DNA from: Paraburkholderia sprentiae WSM5005
Lineage (GTDB): Bacteria > Pseudomonadota > Gammaproteobacteria > Burkholderiales > Burkholderiaceae
Reading direction: 5' to 3'
DNA: 64,000 bases
NCBI RefSeq assembly: GCF_001865575.2
Contig: NZ_CP017561.2
Location: 1,798,001-1,862,000, forward strand
Every line of letters begins with the position of its first letter. Within the stretch, counting starts at the first letter, position 1. Position numbers and translations under genes: made by a program. This document shows positions 7,916 to 16,369 of this stretch, one piece after another. Under the pieces are notes generated by a model. The model was not told the DNA's origin and searched no databases. It was given only the letters and a program-made list of their open reading frames with translations.

Positions 7916-8593
7916 ATGTCCGAGATCGAACAAGACAAGAATGTTGCCCGCGCAGCAAAACTCGAAACGGCGACCCTGAGCGACGCACTGGACCGATTGG
8001 GCCTGAACGGTCAGTGCTACAAGATCAAGCCGCGTGATGCGTCGTTCCGAATGGCCGGTCGGGCATTCACGATTCTCTACGGCCCCGCCGCTTCGCCCGC
8101 AGGCACCGTGGGTGACTTCATCGACGACGTTCCGCCGGGCTCGGTCATCGTCCTCGATAACGGTGGTCGCGAAGACGCAACGGTATGGGGCGACATCCTG
8201 ACCGAGATCGCTCATCGCCGTGGTATCGCTGGCACCGTAATCGACGGCATAAATCGTGACGTACACCTGTGCCTGTCGCTCGGTTACCCGGTTTTCTCCA
8301 AGGATAACTGGATGCGCACGGGCAAGGATCGCGTGCAGGTCGAAGCCACCAACGTTCCGGTGAATATCGGTAACGTGCGCGTTGCTCCGGGCGATCTGCT
8401 GCGCGGTGACGCGGACGGCGTGATCTCGATTCCGAAGGAACACGAAGAACGCGTGCTTGCCGCTGCTGAAGAAATCGATGCCGCGGAAAATGCAATCCGA
8501 CGGTCTGTGGCAACGGGTATGCGGCTAGACGAGGCTCGCAAACAGTTCAAGTACCATCAACTGCAAACGCGTCGGACTGGAGAAGAGGCATGA
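7916..8593 (+). CDS. RraA/LigK-family aldolase, copy 2 of 3
   Basis: 225-residue RraA-fold protein with the metal-binding pattern of the aldolases: D93, 20 residues, R114-D115. Of the three copies this one best satisfies the D-x20-R-D signature I remember for HMG/CHA aldolases, so it is a good candidate for cleaving 4-carboxy-4-hydroxy-2-oxoadipate to pyruvate and oxaloacetate, the step after LigJ. It lacks the acidic residue two positions after R-D that copy 1 has. Its C-terminal extension (about residues 185-225) is charged and helical. ATG 7916 lies 2 nt after the stop of copy 1, and its own stop overlaps the ATG of copy 3. Confidence 0.8.
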   Translation: MSEIEQDKNVARAAKLETATLSDALDRLGLNGQCYKIKPRDASFRMAGRAFTILYGPAASPAGTVGDFIDDVPPGSVIVLDNGGREDATVWGDILTEIAHRRGIAGTVIDGINRDVHLCLSLGYPVFSKDNWMRTGKDRVQVEATNVPVNIGNVRVAPGDLLRGDADGVISIPKEHEERVLAAAEEIDAAENAIRRSVATGMRLDEARKQFKYHQLQTRRTGEEA

Positions 8594-9261
8594 CGGGCCC
8601 GGTTTTCAATCGTCATGAGACCACGCGTCTCGCTATCGAGCGACCGGACGTCAATTTGCTTGACGCCGCCGCGAAATTGCCGGCAGCAACGCTTCACGAG
8701 GCTGCCGGAAAGATCGGCGTTTTGCCTTATGAAATTAAGCCTGTCGCGCCCGGCTTCAAGATTTGCGGCCCAGCCGTGACCGTCCATTCGCCCGGTGGCG
8801 ATAACCTTTGGCTTCACCGTGCGATTTACGCAGCACAAGCAGGTGATGTCCTGGTCGTCTCCGTAAGCGAAGCATATGAACACGGGTACTGGGGCGAGAT
8901 CATGTCAACGGCCGCAAAGGTTCGGGGGCTTGCCGGTCTCGTCATTAACGGCTGTGTTCGTGATCAGCGACTGCTGTCCGAGATTGCGTTTCCCGTTTTT
9001 GCTCGCGGTCTTTGTATCCGTGGCACAGGAAAAGATTTCGGCGCCAGAGGTTGGATCAACGCCCCGATTCGATTCGACGATGTCACTATAAATGCAGGTG
9101 ACCTGATCGTTGGTGACGAAGACGGCGTCGTTTGCATCCCGCGCGAGCGAATCGCCGAGGTGATCATTGCATCCGAAGCACGCGAAGCAGCAGAAGCACA
9201 GCAGATGAAGCGACTGGAAGCGGGCGAGAGCACGCTCAGTATTTTCGGTTGGGATCAATAA
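8590..9261 (+). CDS. RraA/LigK-family aldolase, copy 3 of 3 (closest to LigK)
   Basis: 223-residue RraA-fold protein. The SPGGDNLWLHRAI segment (67-79) strongly resembles the APPGDNWMVHVAI region I recall in LigK/ProA 4-carboxy-4-hydroxy-2-oxoadipate aldolase, and the overall layout is LigK-like. The expected metal-site Asp is Glu here: E103, 20 residues, R124-D125. Asp to Glu could keep metal binding with shifted geometry. The gene overlaps copy 2 by ATGA at 8590-8593, a sign of translational coupling. A hairpin follows about 28 nt after its stop, before the flavin reductase gene. Confidence 0.8.
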   Translation: MTGPVFNRHETTRLAIERPDVNLLDAAAKLPAATLHEAAGKIGVLPYEIKPVAPGFKICGPAVTVHSPGGDNLWLHRAIYAAQAGDVLVVSVSEAYEHGYWGEIMSTAAKVRGLAGLVINGCVRDQRLLSEIAFPVFARGLCIRGTGKDFGARGWINAPIRFDDVTINAGDLIVGDEDGVVCIPRERIAEVIIASEAREAAEAQQMKRLEAGESTLSIFGWDQ

Positions 9262-9288
9262 ACCGGCTGAGACTCGCGTCTATAGCAT

Positions 9289-9317
9289 GGGGTGGCGCCC
9301 GGAAAAAACGCCACCCC
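9289..9317 (+). terminator. Hairpin between the third aldolase and the flavin reductase (terminator or processing site)
   Basis: Perfect 9-bp stem: GGGGTGGCG (9289-9297) pairs with CGCCACCCC (9309-9317) around an 11-nt loop containing an A-run. The following tail (TCCATTTTCTCCG, then a T-run at about 9335-9341) is T-rich but interrupted, so partial termination or mRNA processing is more likely than a full stop. Confidence 0.5.
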
Positions 9318-9355
9318 TCCATTTTCTCCGTCTGGTTTTTTGATTGGAGGGTGAA

Positions 9356-9901
9356 GTGAGCATAGAAGAATCCGAATTCAAACGCGCCATGCGCTGTTTG
9401 ACCGGGCACGTATGTTTGATCACTACCGGTTCGGACACGGACGGACCGCTTGCCGGCATGACCGCAACCGCTGTGACGTCTGTTAGTGCCGCGCCTCCTA
9501 TTCTGCTGGTCTGTATCAATCGTGCAAACTCGTCTCTGGCGCACGTGCAGGCCACTGGCAACTTCGTCGTCAACGTTCTGGCGCGCAGTGAGCAGGAATT
9601 GGCGCAGCAGTTCTCGCGACCCATTTCGCCGCAAGAAAAGTTTCAGGCGGGGACGTGGAATCGTATTAAGACGGGTGCTCCGGCTTTGGCCAATACTATG
9701 GTCAATTTCGATTGCAGCGTCGAACGCATCATTGAGATTGGTACCCACGCCGTGATTTTTGGGCATGTCGAAGGCACTGCCATTAATGGTGACGCAACGA
9801 CGCCGCTGCTGTATTCACAAGGCTCTTACGGCGAATTTCAGGCGAATAGAGCCGTCGATTTCCATGATTTACTGTGGATCTCCAACTGGGGGGCCGACTA
9901 A
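9356..9901 (+). CDS. Flavin reductase (HpaC-like, split-barrel FMN-binding)
   Basis: Supplies reduced flavin to a two-component monooxygenase, here most probably the one at 1582-2766. The 181-residue product begins at GTG 9356 behind GGAGGGTGA. It shows the usual family layout: FKRAMRCLTGHVCLITT near the N-terminus, the GMTATAVTSVSAAPP flavin-binding loop (about 34-48), FVVNVLA (about 70-76), and a C-terminal GHVEG with a following substrate strand. Small, soluble and without extra iron-sulfur domain, it resembles HpaC, HsaB and related reductases. It is separated from the aldolases by a 94-nt gap with a hairpin, so it may be expressed at a different level. Confidence 0.85.
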   Translation: MSIEESEFKRAMRCLTGHVCLITTGSDTDGPLAGMTATAVTSVSAAPPILLVCINRANSSLAHVQATGNFVVNVLARSEQELAQQFSRPISPQEKFQAGTWNRIKTGAPALANTMVNFDCSVERIIEIGTHAVIFGHVEGTAINGDATTPLLYSQGSYGEFQANRAVDFHDLLWISNWGAD

Positions 9902-10028
9902 TCCAAGAATTTCAGACGGAGGTACGGCCCGCATTATTCCGCACGCAAGAAATGATGCTATTTTGTTAATCACAGAATGCATTATCGTTAGCCGCCTTTC
10001 AGGCATCCTTTAGAATACTTGGAGACAA

Positions 10029-10580
10029 TTGATCTTGAAATCGAACCGGAAACTCTTCCTCTCGGCAGTCCTCTCAGCGGGCGCACTGATCTCGGGCGTC
10101 GCCCTCGCGAGTACGCCTGCCAAACCGGCACCTGCACCTATTGCGGCACCTGCGGCTAAGCCGGCAGCGGCAGCCCCGGTTGGTGCGCCCACGGGTGTTG
10201 TTCTGGTCGCTGAAATCGGCAAAGGCGTGTCCGGAACCGACATCAAGGACTACGCGGACCTGATTAGTCGCCTGAAAGACAATCCGGATTGCTACACCTT
10301 CGGTACGACGGCTGACGGTGCGCGCGACCTGACCGCGATGACCACATTGCAAAAGCGTAACGGTGTTCGCATGGTCAAGTTATCCTACAAGGATACCGCA
10401 GAGGAAATCGACGGTTTGATGAAAGCGAAGGTTCAGGTGATCCCGGTTCCGTACGATGTCGCAGCCCCGTACATCAAGAAAGGTCAGATGCGTCCCCTGG
10501 TGGTCTTTGGTTCGGCGCGTATCCCCGAGATCAAGGATGTTCCCACTGCGAGCGAAGTGATGCCCGGCTTCGTGTACTGA
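10029..10580 (+). CDS. Shortened Bug/TctC-type periplasmic receptor (single-domain)
   Basis: Secreted protein of 181-183 residues related to the tripartite tricarboxylate receptor (Bug) family, normally about 320 residues. A positively charged start and a hydrophobic stretch ending in GVALAS form a signal peptide. An Ala/Pro-rich linker of about 30 residues follows. The rest corresponds only to the middle/second lobe of a Bug protein: TDIKDYADLISRLKDNP, then FGTTADGARDLTAM, VKLSYKDTAEEIDGLM, VPYDVAAPYIKKGQMRPLVV, and IKDVPTASEVMPGF. The first lobe and the C-terminal helix are missing. The junction is in frame and the gene is uninterrupted. Starts are TTG at 10029 or 10035 after GGAG. It may be a functional mini-receptor or an internally deleted remnant. 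Confidence 0.65.
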   Translation: MILKSNRKLFLSAVLSAGALISGVALASTPAKPAPAPIAAPAAKPAAAAPVGAPTGVVLVAEIGKGVSGTDIKDYADLISRLKDNPDCYTFGTTADGARDLTAMTTLQKRNGVRMVKLSYKDTAEEIDGLMKAKVQVIPVPYDVAAPYIKKGQMRPLVVFGSARIPEIKDVPTASEVMPGFVY

Positions 10581-10602
10581 TCTGAAACCACGGTGCAACA
10601 TA

Positions 10603-10665
10603 GAAAACCCCTGTCGTTGCGCTGAACCCCGAGAGTTGGAGATAAATCCGACCCTTGGGGTTTTC
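10603..10665 (+). terminator. Long-loop inverted repeat after the catabolic operon (possible terminator)
   Basis: GAAAACCCC (10603-10611) is the exact inverse complement of GGGGTTTTC (10657-10665), ending in a T4 run. It starts 22 nt after the receptor stop. The 45-nt loop is large for an intrinsic terminator, so this could also be the end of a lost mobile element. Confidence 0.3.
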
Positions 10666-11514
10666 CATGGCAAAGCAGAGTAAGACGCTTAAACCCAAGG
10701 TCGTAATGGGCTGGCTTTTGCGTGACCAGGTTGCAGTGAAAGCGTGCACTTGCGTCGTTTGGCATTCGGATCACGCATGCGCCACCGGTGCCGCGGAAGA
10801 ATGTTTCGCACTCCGCCAGCAGGAGATTTCGACACACTTGAACATGTCGCGCAGTACCAGCCTAGCGATACATTTGTAGCCTACGCAGCACGGGATCGGT
10901 GGTGCAGGACGAACGGGGAAGTTTTTGTTTGGGGCCTCGACTGCTACATCTGGCACTGGCCGAAATGTCTCTGAACAGACGTACTCTCATCTATGCGACA
11001 TAAAGTCCTTCACGCTTCTCCACATTGACAGTACCGCGTGCCGAGTTTGCGGCCGGTGGTAACCAGGTTTTTTGCGCAAGCCAATTCCGGCGTATAAATG
11101 ACTGCGCGTCTGGCTCAGCCGGCGGACGCAGTTGAGCCAGCAAAGCTGCATTCGCGTGGACCTCGCCGCCGCATTTTCGTTTGTCGCCGTCGTGACCCGC
11201 ACCTGGCGCTCTCGCGAAGGTCGACCGTCCACAAAGACCGCGCTCGATTTACCACTGCGCTCCTGCGCGACCCGGACGATCTAGCACAGGTCATTGTCTA
11301 TCGCATCGAGACAGCCTCCTCAACCCGGCGCTGCGTCTGCTGTTCGACGACTCCCACGCTCGAAACTCATTGGGCAAGCAACAAGCGTCACGATGCACCA
11401 GCCCACAACCCAGCAGAAATACCATTCCTCATCCGATTGTCTCCGTTGGCCAGGCTCTGCGTTTTTCCTGGCCGGGATTTTTATAAGACATCCTAACGGT
11501 CGATCACCGAATCC
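10666..11514. other. Gene-poor intergenic stretch
   Basis: About 850 nt without a supported gene. Open frames on both strands are short, overlap one another and show no family motif or good ribosome site. A stretch around 10800-10970 translates as a coding-like fragment, but I cannot assign it. Probably decayed DNA at the edge of the catabolic cluster. Confidence 0.5.
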
Positions 11515-11552
11515 CCTGACAACGTTGTCAGGCGAAGATTCTCAGATATAAT
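11515..11552 (+). promoter_or_regulatory. Palindromic operator overlapping the promoter of the GntR gene
   Basis: CCTGACAACGTTGTCAGG (11515-11532) is a perfect 18-bp palindrome. It contains a -35 element, TTGTCA (11525-11530), which with a 16-nt spacer precedes a consensus TATAAT (11547-11552). Transcription would begin close to the ATG at 11559. Overlap of operator and -35 predicts autorepression by the FCD-type GntR regulator encoded immediately downstream. Confidence 0.62.
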
Positions 11553-11558
11553 ACTAAA

Positions 11559-12257
11559 ATGAATGCGATCCGGACACCAAGCCGAACTCCTATCACTACC
11601 GTCCCGGAAGTGGATGGCATTGACTTTCCAGCTCAGGTGGCGTCAGAGACGCGAAAACTAATCAATAGGGGAACGCTCGCGCCCGGCTTTCAACTACGAC
11701 AGTCGGACCTCGCGGAACGTTTCGGCATCAGCCGTGTGCCGGTGCGTGAGGCATTGAAACTACTGGCGGCGGAAGGCATCATCGAACACGATCCGAATCG
11801 TGGATTTTTCGTCGCTCAGCTGTCGAGCGGTGAGGCCCGACAGTTGTATTGGATGCGCCAACTCCTCGAAGCAGAGTTGCTTATGACGGTTGAATGGCCC
11901 ACATCCGCGCAGATCAGGGAATTCAAGGGCTTACTGTCCCGGCTTGAAAAATTGATTCAAGCCGGTAATCGTGAGGGGTGGATCGAATTACACCGCACAC
12001 TTCACGATAAGATTTTCAACCTCTCGCCTAATAAAGTGATTAAACGGGAAGTCCTACGATTGTTGCGACTCACCGATCGTTATCGGGCGCTCGCTGCTGA
12101 TATTTCAGCGCATCCGCAAAATCGTAACGCTGATATCGAAGCAAAACTCGTGAAGGCTTTGGAAAGCAAAGACCGGGAATTGCTGCTCTCAACTTATGAG
12201 AAAGGGCGAACGGTGGTTCTTGAAGGGTTGATGAGAGTGCTTGCGGCCCGGGAATAA
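11559..12257 (+). CDS. GntR-family regulator, FadR/FCD subfamily (intact copy 1)
   Basis: 232-residue transcription factor. The winged helix-turn-helix spans about 25-90, including LAPGFQLRQSDLAERFGISR and VPVREALKLLAAEGIIEHD; the helical FCD ligand-binding domain fills the rest, with H-containing helices (WIELHRTLHDKIF, LLRLTDRYRALAAD) that in this family bind a metal and a carboxylate. It is the nearest intact regulator to the aromatic cluster and is therefore a candidate for controlling it. No copy of its own palindrome is obvious in the 3982-4180 promoter region, so this remains inference. The predicted transcription start nearly coincides with the ATG, and no Shine-Dalgarno is visible. 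A close paralogue is encoded at 22785-23462. Confidence 0.9.
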   Translation: MNAIRTPSRTPITTVPEVDGIDFPAQVASETRKLINRGTLAPGFQLRQSDLAERFGISRVPVREALKLLAAEGIIEHDPNRGFFVAQLSSGEARQLYWMRQLLEAELLMTVEWPTSAQIREFKGLLSRLEKLIQAGNREGWIELHRTLHDKIFNLSPNKVIKREVLRLLRLTDRYRALAADISAHPQNRNADIEAKLVKALESKDRELLLSTYEKGRTVVLEGLMRVLAARE

Positions 12258-12678
12258 ACGAAAAAACGGCACCGTGAGTGATCTGCTGTCGGAATTCTGG
12301 ACAAAAAATTGAGTGTTTATTGTTGCGGAGCAATTTTTCGGATATCCGAGCAGACGGCTTCAGCCGGTCACCCTTCAGGTGCGCGTCGAGCCCACCGTGC
12401 GGTGCGTTACGATCGGTGCTGGCGGCGTCGGCGCCAGTCTGACTTCCGACGAAGTTCGGTCCGGTCACCCATGAGTCCATCGTGATCTTGGCGCCTCGAA
12501 GGCTTACTGATGGTTGATGCCGCGCTTCGCCCCTCTCCGAGCGCCCGACGCTCACAGGCAAGGCGGCCGCTAGCGTGGCGCGTATTGAACTTGTCGGGAG
12601 CTGCCTGCGGCGGAAGTTTCATCGGACGCCGGAAGCTGAAAGGCGGAAATGCACGGGAATCATTTTGGTGGGGAGTAG
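12258..12678. other. Intergenic stretch without recognised genes
   Basis: 421 nt between the intact GntR gene and a GntR remnant. Only short overlapping frames are open and none carries a recognisable motif. It may be rearranged leftover sequence from the duplication that produced the remnant. Confidence 0.4.
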
Positions 12679-12843
12679 ATGGTCACCGCACTTCGCGAAA
12701 CGGACACCGTTGATTTTCCGGCTCGCGTGGCCGCGGAGACGCGCAAGCTGATTAATCGAGGGGTGCTAGCACCGGGCCTCCAGCTGCGGCATTCAGTGGT
12801 TCTGGAAGGACTGATGCGGGTGCTGGCCGCTAGAGGCGCCTAA
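12679..12843 (+). pseudogene. Internally deleted GntR remnant, still an open 54-codon frame
   Basis: Starts with ATG after GGGGAG. Residues 1-39 match the N-terminus of the neighbouring GntR regulators (VDFPARVAAETRKLINRG, then LAPGLQLRH), and residues 40-54 match their extreme C-terminus (VVLEGLMRVLAARGA). About 170 residues containing the DNA-recognition helix and the whole ligand domain are missing, and the junction is exactly in frame. Loss of function as a repressor is expected; a peptide could still be made. Confidence 0.75.
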
Positions 12844-13015
12844 AAACGAAAGGAGGGCCGCAATCTGTGCCCCCCTACGCTAATTTGATTGGAACGTCGT
12901 GTACAGGAGGTGTTCGGCCCCACGGTACCTTGCCGCTGGACACGATGTTGGCATTCATGGCGTTGTTAGCACCATCGGTTCGGTGATACGCGCTCACCGC
13001 CCAGTCCCGCGATTT

Positions 13016-13584
13016 TCAGTAGTGCGGCAAGCGGATACCGAGTCCGCAGCCCTTCACGATTTGCGTGTTTTTCTTTTGCGCTGTTTGGTTTTGTTCCTTG
13101 AACAGCGCATCGAGCTTTTTCAGGTACGCCGCCTCCATCCGCAGATACGCGAGTTCCCTGAGTTGTTCTTCATGATCGCGTATCGGCAGCTTTCTCTTCA
13201 ACAGGCAGGTCACGCCCGGTCTTGGGCATTTTTTGACGCCCTCGTCGGCGGGGCATCAGAGCATCTGCAGCGCCCTCATCATATAGTCGCACCCATTGCG
13301 AGACCCTGGCAGGATCGTGGATGTCCTACAGAGCCGTGACTTCGCGCAGGGAAAGCCCCTCACGCGACGTGAGCCTGAGCACCTTCGGCCCGCGAAGTGA
13401 ACGTCGTATCGGCTGCGCCTAGGGCATAGCGTTGCGTCGCCGTACAAACGATAGGCATCAACCCAGCGACGCAACATCGAGTCGCCGATCCCGTGGCGGG
13501 CTGCCAATACTGGCCGCCCAACTCCCCCCGGAGCAAATGCGTGTTGCTTAACTTCAGTTTGAACCGCTTATCGTACTTCGCCAT
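13016..13584 (-). pseudogene. Degenerate IS3-family (IS150-like) transposase OrfA
   Basis: Minus-strand fragments together rebuild an OrfA protein. The N-terminus is MAKYDKRFKLKL at 13584. A helix-turn-helix segment reads HGIGDSMLRRWVDAYRLYGDA in a second frame around 13440-13500, and the end reads LRELAYLRMEAAYLKKLDAL around 13090-13170. Frames change at least twice and the middle is scrambled, so the gene is dead. No OrfB and no clear terminal inverted repeats were found, so it is a decayed insertion sequence rather than an active one. Confidence 0.75.
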
Positions 13585-13712
13585 GAAAAACACCCCAAAA
13601 GTTTGCTTTTTCTCGCCTCTGTTGCAATAAGGCGTCCGCAGTACTGCAGTCTTCGTCGATATCAAGGAAAACATCCCTCACCGATGGCTTTTTTGTGCCT
13701 GGAGACGCTGAT

Positions 13713-15278
13713 TTAGATGGCGCGTGCGATCATGAAGTTAGTAACCAGTGTCTGTAGGCGCTCTGCTTCTGCATGAACGCCACGGGCTGCAGCAGCGGCC
13801 TCTTCGACCAAGGCTGCGTTGTGCTGGGTCACTGTATCGATTTCGCCGATCGCCTTATTTATCTCCATGATGCCCCGGTGACCGTCATCGGATGCGTGGG
13901 TGATCTCCTCCATCAGAGTCGATACGTGGGCGAACTCACTCACCACCTCGTTGATTTTGGACCCGGCATCGTTCACCAGTCGAGATCCCTGGTCAACGCG
14001 GGTGACCGAATTGCTGACCAATTCCTTGATCTCTTTGGCCGCCGTTGCCGAGCGTTGAGCCAGCGTGCGGACTTCCTGGGCCACGACGGCGAAGCCACGG
14101 CCTTCGTTGCCGGCACGTGCGGCTTCGACCGCCGCGTTAAGGGCCAGGATATTGGTCTGAAAAGCGATGCCCTCGATAGTCGCAATGATGTCGGCGACTT
14201 TCCTCGATTGATCGGCAATGCCGCTCATGGTGGTCACAACGTGTTTCATGACCTCTCCACCTCTGTTTGCCAGATCGGACGTAGTCTGTGCGAGTTTGAG
14301 GCCTTGTTTGGCATTCGCCGCGTTGTTCTGCACCGTCGCCGTCAACTGCTGGATCGAAGCTACCGTCTGCTCGAGAGACGCCGCCTGTTCCTCGGTGCGC
14401 TGGCTCAGATTCTCGTTCCCCGCGGCGATTTCGGATGCGCCGGTCAATACCGCCTCACTGCCGGACCGGACTTGCTTTACGATGTCCACGAGACTCTCAT
14501 TCATGCTGCGAAGCGCACGCATCAATTGGCCGAGTTCAGTGTCGGAATGTACCCTGACTTCTGACGTCAAATCCCCTGACGCAACTGCCTCAGCAATCTT
14601 TACGGCGTCATTCAACGGGAAGACGATCGACGTCGCAACCGTGTTGCAGACATATACCGTAGCAACCATAGCGATACATATTACGGTGCACGTCAGCATC
14701 AAGGCCACATCGTAATCATGAATGGCCTTTTCCGCAGCCTGATCTGCCTGCTTCTGAATGAAGTCCATATGGGCGGTGAGCGTCTCCTCCGTGGCTTTGA
14801 AAACAGCAAAGATCTTGGTGTTGGCGAGCACACGCTCGGTAGCAAGATCCGGATTATCAGACATTGCAAGCGTGTAGAGTTCTTTGTTGATCATCGCGTA
14901 CGCAGCGATTGCTTTCTTATCGTTCTCGAAATACTGACGATCCTCGCCCGGGCGCGCGTGTTTCTCATAGCGCTCGACACTCTTTCTCAGCTGATTCAAG
15001 GCTTCGGCTCGAATCGCAGCATTGGTATCTTTGGCATTCCTGGTATCAGACAAGACAAGACCCAGCGTGGAACGACGATCTGTACTGAGCGCCAGACGAA
15101 GATCCGCAATCGTTTTGACTGACTCCATCCAATTCTGTTTGATGTCCAGTAGATGTGATTGAATCTCATGCGCCTGGAAGAGCGCAAATCCCGCGGCACT
15201 GCATAGCAGCAGGATAACGATCGCGAAGCTAACGAACAGCCGGTTGCGTATTTTGAGATTGCGAAGAAGCAGGAGCAT
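13713..15278 (-). CDS. Methyl-accepting chemotaxis protein
   Basis: 521-residue transmembrane chemoreceptor. An N-terminal membrane helix (about 12-32) is followed by a periplasmic four-helix-bundle sensor (about 35-190, with a [17 protein letters not shown] 4HB segment), a second membrane helix (about 193-215), a HAMP domain (about 215-270, [18 protein letters not shown]) and the cytoplasmic signalling domain. The signalling tip contains [18 protein letters not shown], then [19 protein letters not shown] and EVRTLAQRS, diagnostic of the family. Methylation helices flank the tip. There is no C-terminal CheR-docking pentapeptide: the protein ends ...NFMIARAI. Isolated from other che genes, it may sense an aromatic substrate of the nearby cluster (inference from location). 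Confidence 0.93.
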   Translation of the reverse strand: MLLLLRNLKIRNRLFVSFAIVILLLCSAAGFALFQAHEIQSHLLDIKQNWMESVKTIADLRLALSTDRRSTLGLVLSDTRNAKDTNAAIRAEALNQLRKSVERYEKHARPGEDRQYFENDKKAIAAYAMINKELYTLAMSDNPDLATERVLANTKIFAVFKATEETLTAHMDFIQKQADQAAEKAIHDYDVALMLTCTVICIAMVATVYVCNTVATSIVFPLNDAVKIAEAVASGDLTSEVRVHSDTELGQLMRALRSMNESLVDIVKQVRSGSEAVLTGASEIAAGNENLSQRTEEQAASLEQTVASIQQLTATVQNNAANAKQGLKLAQTTSDLANRGGEVMKHVVTTMSGIADQSRKVADIIATIEGIAFQTNILALNAAVEAARAGNEGRGFAVVAQEVRTLAQRSATAAKEIKELVSNSVTRVDQGSRLVNDAGSKINEVVSEFAHVSTLMEEITHASDDGHRGIMEINKAIGEIDTVTQHNAALVEEAAAAARGVHAEAERLQTLVTNFMIARAI

Positions 15279-15666
15279 GTTTTATTGCCTACATTGATTG
15301 TATTCTTTGTATTTCGGCATGAGCCGTATGAGTATGGATAGGTGACAACGTTAATTGTGTAATGTGGCCTGATGCGTTATCGCCGCGCCCCGGAAGATCG
15401 ATAACCGCCCTGTACGCGTGCGCACTGGAAACTCTGAACTCGAGCAGGACCAGCGTGCCGCGCGTGCGGCATCCGGACAGTCGCGTCGACTGCGCGAAAG
15501 CCGTGCATGGCGCGCAGTGCTGGCGTTTGTTCAGACCGTTGCTCGCGGCCGCGACGATCACTGGACCCGCGCGCGAGAAGACGTCGTGGACAAAGGCCAA
15601 CGCAAAGACCCGCTGGATTAGATCATCCGCTGGACACGTTTTAGGGCGGAGGAAGGAGATTGCCGT
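15279..15666. other. Intergenic stretch between chemoreceptor and MarR gene
   Basis: 388 nt with no supported gene. It must hold the promoter of the minus-strand chemoreceptor gene (AT-rich, about 15285-15340). Open frames on the plus strand are Arg/Ala-rich and lack start signals. Confidence 0.4.
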
Positions 15667-16206
15667 TCACGCCGGTGCGCCAACGACGCTGGAGGGTCTC
15701 GGACTGCCCGTCACGGCAAATCTCGAGACATCGATTGAGCCGTGGGCTGGTGAATTAGCAAGCAGGCGCTTAAGCAACGCAATAAAAATATCGGCTTCAT
15801 CCTCAGTTAAGAGGCGAATCAATTTATTGTCAGCTGCGCCGAGAATGGCTGTAATGTTCGCAGCCATCGCAACTCCGCTTCCCGTAAGCTGAACACACCA
15901 GCAGCGACAGTCGTTTGGATGCCGAGACCTCATTACAACCCCAGCATCCATGAGACGCGGAATGATTCTGGATAGCGCCCCCATATCTAAATGCAGCCGG
16001 CGCGCGAGTTGAACCTGCGTCATGAATTGGTGCCCAGCGAGGCATGCGACGATCTTCGCCTGTGCAAACGAAATCCCAAGCGATGACTTCAAATGTTGAT
16101 CAGCACACTCGGAGATCGCTTTGTCAATCTCAACGATACGGGTGAGCCAACTTAAAGCCAGGACTCCCGCCTCATAACTTAGGTGTAGCCCCTCCTCGCT
16201 CTTCAT
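15667..16206 (-). CDS. MarR-family transcriptional regulator
   Basis: 179-residue regulator (ATG 16206; an in-frame TTG at 16227 would add seven residues). The winged helix-turn-helix is in the middle: ISFAQAKIVACLAGHQFMTQ, then VQLARRLHLDMGALSRIIPR (recognition helix), LMDAGVVMRSRHPNDCRCWCVQLT (wing). Two cysteines in the wing region (CRCWC) are unusual for the family and might be redox-sensitive. Flanking helices at both ends would form the dimer interface. It faces away from a remnant GntR gene across an A+T-rich spacer that has repeated ATTCAACTTT motifs, a plausible operator. Confidence 0.85.
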   Translation of the reverse strand: MKSEEGLHLSYEAGVLALSWLTRIVEIDKAISECADQHLKSSLGISFAQAKIVACLAGHQFMTQVQLARRLHLDMGALSRIIPRLMDAGVVMRSRHPNDCRCWCVQLTGSGVAMAANITAILGAADNKLIRLLTEDEADIFIALLKRLLANSPAHGSIDVSRFAVTGSPRPSSVVGAPA

Positions 16207-16369
16207 TTCTTGCTGCTTTTCCTGCAAAGGTGTTCGGAACCAGTGGTTGGGCGTGCTCTATACGTCCTAACACCACCTCGTACTATGGTTGATCATTCGC
16301 TCCTGCGCTGCTACTGCTTGCCCGGCGCACCGAATTGCTCTCATCCGCGGGTCGAACGTTTCTGAAGAT

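Noticed and set aside
11098..11496. 132-codon plus-strand frame before gntR
   Set aside because: Arg/Thr-rich with no start signal or motif; looks like chance coding in decayed DNA.
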